Below, piece after piece: positions 1 through 5,700 of a DNA stretch of 6,500 nucleotides. The first letter of the stretch is position 1. Every line of letters starts with the position of its first letter. The DNA comes from Balneola sp. Lineage in GTDB: Bacteria; Bacteroidota; Rhodothermia; Balneolales; Balneolaceae. The notes beneath the pieces were generated by a model. The model worked only from the letters and a program-made list of their open reading frames with translations, did not search any database and was not told where the DNA came from. The stretch covers positions 1 to 6,500 of the forward strand of contig PCAT01000005.1 in assembly GCA_002730655.1 (NCBI GenBank), written 5' to 3'. The position numbers and the translations under genes were made by a program.

Positions 1-1
1 A

Positions 2-178
2 AAAGCAGCCTCAGAACCTGTTATATTTAATTATTATGAGTATAAAAAAATGGTTCATAACTGGTATCATTATGCTCTACCAGAATCTGAGCTCCTATTT
101 GATCAATTGGCCGCTACTCTAACCCAACCTATGAGCGAATGGGAAAAAACAGCAGAGCTAAATGGTAAATTTTGGTGA
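2..178 (+). CDS. C-terminal end of an unidentified protein (5' truncated)
   Basis: An open frame enters from the left edge and stops at TGA 176-178, giving the last 58 residues of a protein. The tail is rich in aromatic residues, with a segment reading NYYEYKKMVHNWYHYALPES and a final NGKFW. It has no membrane segment and no motif I can assign to a family, so the function is unknown. I regard it as a real gene end because the frame is open from the edge, the composition is protein-like, and it ends just before a promoter-like sequence for the next gene. It is on the same strand as the dehydrogenase operon. Whether it is functionally linked cannot be judged from this fragment. Confidence 0.6.
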   Translation, partial: KAASEPVIFNYYEYKKMVHNWYHYALPESELLFDQLAATLTQPMSEWEKTAELNGKFW

Positions 179-202
179 TCACTATTATTTAGATAAATGC
201 GC

Positions 203-231
203 TTGCATACCTCAGCTGAGGGTTCTATTAT
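203..231 (+). promoter_or_regulatory. Candidate sigma70-like promoter of the dehydrogenase operon
   Basis: TTGCAT (203-208) and TATTAT (226-231) are separated by exactly 17 bases and resemble -35 and -10 elements. Transcription would begin near 238, about 26 bases before the ATG at 264. The site lies in the gap after the upstream stop codon. Bacteroidota often use a different consensus (TTTG with TAnnTTTG), so the assignment depends on the host. No Shine-Dalgarno sequence is visible before 264, which is common in that phylum. Confidence 0.45.
210..221. promoter_or_regulatory. Perfect 12-bp palindrome inside the promoter spacer, possible operator
   Basis: CCTCAGCTGAGG reads identically on both strands. 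It sits wholly between the candidate -35 and -10 elements, which is a common place for a repressor or activator dimer site. It is GC-rich in an AT-rich gap. As RNA it could form only a 4-bp stem and no T-run follows, so it is not a terminator. The binding protein is unknown. Confidence 0.35.
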
Positions 232-263
232 CCAAAAGTTACAGAAAACCTAATTTTACCACA

Positions 264-1958
264 ATGAGAACAAATGAGTATGATGCTATAGTTGTAGGAA
301 CTGGAATAAGTGGAGGTTGGGCAGCAAAAGAACTAACTGAAAGTGGGCTAAAAACATTGGTTCTTGAACGAGGTCGGATGATAGAGCATGTGACTGATTA
401 TCATACAGCTCATTTAGATCCTTGGGATATGGATCATGGCGGGCGTCCAACAAAAGAAGATTTAAAGAGACAATTTAAGCAAAGTAGGACAGGATACACG
501 ACTGATCGAGCTCACAGTCATTTTTTTGTTGATGATATAGAACATCCATACAATGAAAAAAAACGATTCGATTGGATGCGAGGATATCATGTAGGTGGAC
601 GGTCATTAATGTGGGGTCGCCAAACTTACAGACTCAGTGAAATTGACTTTGAAGCTAATGTAAAAGATGGCTACGGTGTCGACTGGCCCATCAGATATGC
701 TGAGATTAAACCATGGTATGATTACGTAGAAGAATATATAGGAGTAAGTGGAGAGAATTTGGGTTTAAAACAATTACCAGATGGCATATTCCTAAAGCCT
801 ATGGAACTTAATTGTGTAGAAAAAGTGCTTAAAGAGCAATTAAATAAACAGTATTCGGATCGTCTGCTCACCATAGGTCGTGCTGCCCATATCACGGAAG
901 GAATGAAAGAAGGCTTGGGACGAGTGAGTTGCCAATATCGCAACCGGTGTATGCGTGGATGTCCCTACGGTGCCTATTTTAGTAGTAATTCCTCTACCCT
1001 CCCAGCGGCTGATAAGACCGGCAATATGACCTTGGTGCCTAATTCCATTGTTCATAAAGTCATATATGACGATACTACCCAACGAGCCACTGGAGTTCAG
1101 GTTATTGATACCGAAACCATGAAACACTATGAGTACCGAGCAAAAGTTATCTTTTTATGTGCGTCTACAATCGCATCGACCAGTATACTCATGCAATCGA
1201 CTTCTGCTCGTTTTCCTAATGGATTAGGTAATGATTCTGGTGAACTTGGGCATAATATTATGGATCACCACTTAGGGGTAGGAGCATCTGGTACTACTGA
1301 TTTATTTAAGGATAAATATTATGTGGGGCGCCGACCTAATGGATATTATATACCTCGTTTCAGAAACTTGGGTGAAGATACCAGGGTTTCTGAGTTTATT
1401 CGCGGGTATGGGTATCAAGGTGGGGGCTCGAGAAGTAACTGGTCTGAAAATATTGGAGAATATCAATATGGTCAAGCTTTTAATGAAGCCCTTATTGAAC
1501 CTGGAGGATGGTCTATAGGAATGGGCGGATTTGGAGAGATTTTGCCTTATCATGATAACAAAATGACCTTGAACTATGAAAAACTTGATAAATGGGCACT
1601 CCCCACGGTCACCTTTGACGCTGTTTTTAGAGAAAATGAACTTAATATGCGTAAGGATATGATGAATCAAGCCGCTGAAATGCTGGATAGAGCTGGTTTT
1701 AAGAATATTTCTACATTTGATGACCCAGGTGGAGTAGGTCTAGGTATTCATGAGATGGGTACAGCGAGAATGGGCAAAGATCCTAAGACTAGTGTTTTAA
1801 ATAAATACAATCAAATTCACTCCGTACCCAATGTATTTGTAACAGATGGCTCATTTATGACCTCCTCAGGATGCCAAAATCCTTCTTTAACCTATATGGC
1901 CTTCACTGCCAGAGCCGTGTCATACGCAGTTAAAGAACTCAAAAAAATGAATTTATAG
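264..1958 (+). CDS. GMC-family FAD-dependent dehydrogenase (gluconate/glucose dehydrogenase large-subunit type)
   Basis: This 564-residue flavoenzyme should oxidise an alcohol group of a sugar, sugar acid or polyol; the exact substrate cannot be read from sequence. It shows the N-terminal FAD Rossmann motif GTGISGG (residues 12-18), with a Glu-Arg-Gly (35-37) for the ADP ribose. The second FAD loop HVGGRSLMWGR is at 109-119. Near the C-terminus HEMGTARMG carries the likely catalytic His496, and QNPSL carries the paired Asn539. Cys223, Cys229 and Cys233 form C-x5-C-x3-C, the ligand spacing of the 3Fe-4S cluster in the alpha subunit of FAD glucose dehydrogenase. I chose ATG 264 because the Rossmann fold starts right after it. 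The frame is open back to ATG 162, but the extra 34 residues look unlike the family, would overlap the upstream gene and would lie upstream of the promoter. There is no signal peptide, so export probably relies on the next gene's product. Length is normal for the family. Confidence 0.93.
   Translation: MRTNEYDAIVVGTGISGGWAAKELTESGLKTLVLERGRMIEHVTDYHTAHLDPWDMDHGGRPTKEDLKRQFKQSRTGYTTDRAHSHFFVDDIEHPYNEKKRFDWMRGYHVGGRSLMWGRQTYRLSEIDFEANVKDGYGVDWPIRYAEIKPWYDYVEEYIGVSGENLGLKQLPDGIFLKPMELNCVEKVLKEQLNKQYSDRLLTIGRAAHITEGMKEGLGRVSCQYRNRCMRGCPYGAYFSSNSSTLPAADKTGNMTLVPNSIVHKVIYDDTTQRATGVQVIDTETMKHYEYRAKVIFLCASTIASTSILMQSTSARFPNGLGNDSGELGHNIMDHHLGVGASGTTDLFKDKYYVGRRPNGYYIPRFRNLGEDTRVSEFIRGYGYQGGGSRSNWSENIGEYQYGQAFNEALIEPGGWSIGMGGFGEILPYHDNKMTLNYEKLDKWALPTVTFDAVFRENELNMRKDMMNQAAEMLDRAGFKNISTFDDPGGVGLGIHEMGTARMGKDPKTSVLNKYNQIHSVPNVFVTDGSFMTSSGCQNPSLTYMAFTARAVSYAVKELKKMNL
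930..962 (+). other. C-x5-C-x3-C motif, probable 3Fe-4S cluster site in the dehydrogenase
   Basis: The codons for Cys223, Cys229 and Cys233 encode CQYRNRCMRGC, followed by a Pro-Tyr-Gly turn. From memory of the family, the Burkholderia FAD glucose dehydrogenase alpha subunit binds its 3Fe-4S cluster through three cysteines with the same spacing, also followed by Pro-x-Gly. The cluster would relay electrons from FAD to an outside carrier rather than to oxygen. Confidence 0.6.
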
Positions 1959-1967
1959 GCCTTAACT

Positions 1968-2567
1968 ATGAATAGAAAAGAAGCTTTAAAAAAATTAGGT
2001 CTCAGTTTTGGAGTAGTCATTGCTAGTCCAGTGTTATTTCACGCGTCCTGCACAAAAAAATCTACTACTTACTTTTTTAATGAACTCGAACTTCAGTTAC
2101 TTATAGAGATCTCCGATATTATCATTCCTGGAACCAATGAGTTACCCAAAGCATCTGAAGTTGGAGTCGCAGAATATATTGACCACTATGTGGCTGATAT
2201 TGTCGAGGATGATGAACAAAAAAATATAAAGTCATTCATGCAACAATATATGGGCGCAATAAATGCTGATAACACCATTGAATACTGGGTAAAAAATATA
2301 TTTTCAGCTGACTGGGATACTAGAGATCAATGGCATGATGAAATCAACAATTTTGAAAAATCAATTAAGCAGGGACGAAAAAGTGAATTATCTGACGAAA
2401 TAGCTATTTTTGCACTCCTCACAAATTTAAAATCTCTTATGATACGAGCTTATCGTGGCAGTGAATTGGTTGGCGAACAGCATCTTGCATATGATCCTAT
2501 TCCAGGGCGTCAGGTTGGATGCATTGATCTAGAAGAAGCTACAGGCGGTAGAATTTGGTCATTATAA
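1968..2567 (+). CDS. Gluconate 2-dehydrogenase subunit 3 family protein (Tat-exported small subunit)
   Basis: This 199-residue protein is the small partner of the dehydrogenase encoded nine bases upstream, so the two are almost certainly co-transcribed. Characteristic features are the helix ELELQLLIEISDIIIPGT (about 39-56), followed by an ASEVGVAEYID segment (62-72), and the C-terminal signature AYDPIPGRQVGC (174-185) with a terminal GGRIW. The N-terminus MNRKEALKKLG resembles a twin-arginine leader with Arg-Lys in place of Arg-Arg. A hydrophobic stretch (about 11-25) and a cysteine (Cys28, in FHASC) follow. In related sugar dehydrogenases this subunit carries the Tat signal and escorts the folded flavoprotein to the periplasm. 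Cys28 could be lipidated, but the lipobox is poor, with His at -3. The 199-residue length is ordinary for the family. Catalysis is not expected from this subunit alone. Confidence 0.88.
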   Translation: MNRKEALKKLGLSFGVVIASPVLFHASCTKKSTTYFFNELELQLLIEISDIIIPGTNELPKASEVGVAEYIDHYVADIVEDDEQKNIKSFMQQYMGAINADNTIEYWVKNIFSADWDTRDQWHDEINNFEKSIKQGRKSELSDEIAIFALLTNLKSLMIRAYRGSELVGEQHLAYDPIPGRQVGCIDLEEATGGRIWSL

Positions 2568-2580
2568 TTAACAAGAAAGG

Positions 2581-2610
2581 TTAGATTTTTTCTTTGTTCT
2601 TGCATATAAT
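2581..2610 (+). promoter_or_regulatory. Weak candidate promoter for the giant-protein gene
   Basis: The 72-base gap 2568-2639 contains a perfect TATAAT at 2605-2610, about 30 bases before ATG 2640. The best -35 match at a suitable distance is TTAGAT (2581-2586), which is poor. A weak AU-rich stem with a bulge can form between 2571-2578 and 2589-2597. It lacks a T-run, so I do not call it a terminator, and read-through from the dehydrogenase operon remains possible. Confidence 0.3.
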
Positions 2611-2615
2611 TAGAT

Positions 2616-2629
2616 ACTTAAAATTAAGT
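2616..2629. promoter_or_regulatory. Inverted repeat ACTTAA-AA-TTAAGT in the leader of the giant gene
   Basis: Two perfect 6-base arms flank two bases. The repeat lies just downstream of the candidate -10 element and ten bases before ATG 2640. It would therefore span the likely transcription start and could be an operator. In such AT-rich DNA a chance occurrence is quite possible. Confidence 0.25.
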
Positions 2630-2639
2630 CCCTTGAGTT

Positions 2640-2711
2640 ATGACAAAATATTCTTTTCCCCTCTTTTTCTCCTTTTTTTTGGCTCTATTTTTAAACATCC
2701 ATTCAAAGGCC
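2640..2711 (+). other. Signal peptide of the giant protein
   Basis: Residues 1-24 begin MTKYSFPLF and continue through a run of Phe and Leu to His-Ser-Lys-Ala. A Sec-type cleavage before Gln25 fits the small residues at -1 and -3. There is no cysteine nearby, so this is not a lipoprotein. It places the protein in the periplasm, on the surface or outside the cell. Confidence 0.8.
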
Positions 2712-5700
2712 CAAATAGTCTATCCTGACAAAGCTACTTTTGATATTAATAATCTCTCAACACTGATAAATTTTGAATCGTATAATACCACATATCCAGA
2801 ATATGATTTTGGGCCTGATGCAAGCGTACTAATTGAAAATATAGATGACAGTATTTCCATTAAGTTTGGTCATTCGTCTTTATCAATGATAGCAAAGGCT
2901 AAACAATGGTCAGATTTTTCAAGTCCCCAAAATGTAAATTTTAAAGTATATGACGATAATAAAGGACATTATTTAGGTTCCCGTGATCCAGACCCATCGA
3001 AATATGATTATGAATTATGGCCACATAAAACAGTTTTTGAAGGTAAAGATGGGCATCTATACAGCATATCATACTTGGAATTCACAGGATGGACAGTTTG
3101 GGGATGGAATACACCTGAATGTCCAAGCTCAAATGTCGGATACGTTGCTTTTGAATGTTGGATGAGTGCTGCAATACTTGTTAAATCCACGGATGGTGGA
3201 CTAACATGGGATAAAGCAGGGTCGAATCCTAGTGATTATGTAGTTGCTACTTCTCCATACAAATATAGGGAACAAAATAATACTGGTAGACATGGTGCTT
3301 TTGCATTTGGTGGTGGATACGATGCTGATTATGGTTTAAGAAAAATTGGTGAATACTTCTACATAGGAGTTGAATTTTGGGGTGAAGGATTTAAAACACA
3401 AACTTATGCTAGAACAGATGATATTTCAGATGCAAGCAGTTGGCGATATTTTGATGGACAAGATTTTACTATCCCAAACGTAAATCCTTATGCACAAGAA
3501 GTATTAGATCCAGCAAGTCATTTACCTCCGCCAGTAGATAATTATTATCCTCTTGACTTTAATTCTAGTTTAGATACCGTTGAGGGTCTAATGTATAGTG
3601 ATTATTTCCAAAAATATATTAAGCTACGCTATCGTAGTTTTGACTTTGCTCCAGAAATTGAACCTGGTGTTTATTATTACCTATCTGAAGATGGATTTAA
3701 TTGGAGTGGAAATGCCCTTCTAGTCCCATTTGAAGATAATTTTACAAATTATGAATATCCTGGTGATAGCGAAAGTAGATGGGCAATTGATTATGTAAGT
3801 TTAGTTGATTCTCAAAACCCAGGTGGTAATATTGGACAGCAAGCCTATTTAATGTATGTAGCTCCTTATCTTTTAAATGGTTCACCAGATGGTAGTCTAA
3901 ATGCTAAAAGAGATATAAATTATTTGCCTGTTAATTTTGGGAATCATGAAGTATCTAGCTTTGAAGTTAGTCACACTAACCTGAAAATTCCTGAAGATGC
4001 AAATCCTGGCGATGGCTATTGCGATAACGGATTTGGTAGATGCTCATTAATTACCGCTGTCACTGAATCTGAAAGTAGACCATGGTGGGTTGATTCATCC
4101 GTTCCATTAACAATTACAATTGGTGATTCTGCACCAGATACATTGACGGAGGATTATTTAGCAAGAATAAATAAACGAACGATAATCGATGGCACAGCAC
4201 ACCAAGATTTCTCTGCAAACTCATTAGATATTGAAAATGGTTGGAACGGAACATATGGGGTTCATATCAAGCCAGGTTTTGTTTTTGAAAGCGGAGAAGG
4301 ACATGAATTTAAAGGAATTGATGTCCAAAGTGTAGATGTAGGTGGAGGTGAAGATGGATCTCAAAAATCATCAGTCTCTATTACTCAATCAAAAGTAAAT
4401 ACCCTTACACTTAACAATGCACACACTAGCGGTGTACAAGTCGGTGGCTTTACGGCTGATTCTGCAAATATTATTGGAGCAGTTATATTCAAAGGTACTG
4501 GTAATGTGGTGAGAGGTAATCATATAGGTCATGATGGTAACTCTTTAATGAATAATTATGGTGTTGGTATGGGATTCACCAATACCTTAGAATCTAACGT
4601 TATAGTAGGGAAAGATAATGGAATACTCATTAATGTTACTAGTGATGACAATAAAATTATAAACAACCATATTGGTTATTTACCATGGTCAAATTCTTCT
4701 TTAGCTAATCAAGGTACAGGCATAAAACTTACAAGCGCCTCAAACAATCATATTGAAGGGAACACTATAAAATTCACAAATAGTGATGAAGGTGAAGCAG
4801 CGCTCTTTATAAATGGTGCAGACAATAATAAAATCTATTCAAATGTAATTTCCAATAACTCTGGAATAGGAATACACGTTTCAGGGACTAGTAAAGGTAA
4901 TTTTGTGGGAGATTCAGATAAAGGTAATACCATTAATAATAATGGCTATGGAGTGAGTTTTTTAGTTAATACAGAGACTGGTAATCCTGTTATTGGCAAT
5001 AAAATATTTGATAATCCTAATGGATCAATCGGACAATATTCCAACATACAAAAAATAGCATCACCTACTCTATATTCAGCCTATGTCAATAGCACTAACG
5101 ATAGCTTAATTATTAATCATTCAAGTATTTCCGAAACATCTTCAGAAAATTTCTTAGTAGATATATTTTCTAATTCAAGCTCCCCTGCTATTCCACAAGG
5201 CGAGAATATTATAGTATCAAAACTGTCTATAACTTCGGATGATCTTTCTACAAAAACATTAGCATTACCCTATAATGGTTCTTCCAATGTATTTATTTCG
5301 ACTACTTTTACAGATGATAGACTGGTTACCTCTGAATTTTCAAATGTAGTTCAACTACTTCCCGAAACCTCTTCACCTAGTGCTTCTTATAGTTTTTCAT
5401 CATTGAGTGCTGATCATACTAGCAATTGGTACAGCGAGCATACGTTAGAAATAACAAATAATGGTTCTAATGATCTAATATTACAATTAGAGGAAGACTT
5501 AGGATGGGTTAACTTAAATCTTAATTTAGATGCTGACGGTAAATATGTTCCATTCACTGTCACTAGTGGAGAAACTAAAAATCTTACAATTTATTTTGAT
5601 TCTAGAGATCTATCCGATGAAATTAACTCTCATACTGGAACTATAACCATTAACAGTAATGAAATTAGACCAACTCTTAGAAGTCTGCCTGTTGAGATTA

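Noticed and set aside
722..1670. Minus-strand open frames at 722-943, 840-1127 and 1302-1670, and a plus-strand frame at 1321-1518
   Set aside because: They lie inside the dehydrogenase gene, whose reading frame has clear family motifs throughout. Their translations show no domain and they have no regulatory sequence of their own.
2571..2597. Possible terminator after the small-subunit gene
   Set aside because: The stem is AU-rich with a bulge, and no T-run follows it. The T-run lies inside the structure instead, so it does not look like an intrinsic terminator.
2983..3190. Short open frames at 2983-3165 (+) and 3008-3190 (-)
   Set aside because: Both overlap the giant gene in other frames, within a region encoding a coherent secreted protein with an Asp-box. 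They are chance frames.
4494..5015. Repeat-rich AT stretch considered as a CRISPR array or DNA satellite
   Set aside because: The periodicity exists only at the protein level (Asn/Gly beta-helix coils). There are no identical direct repeats separated by spacers.
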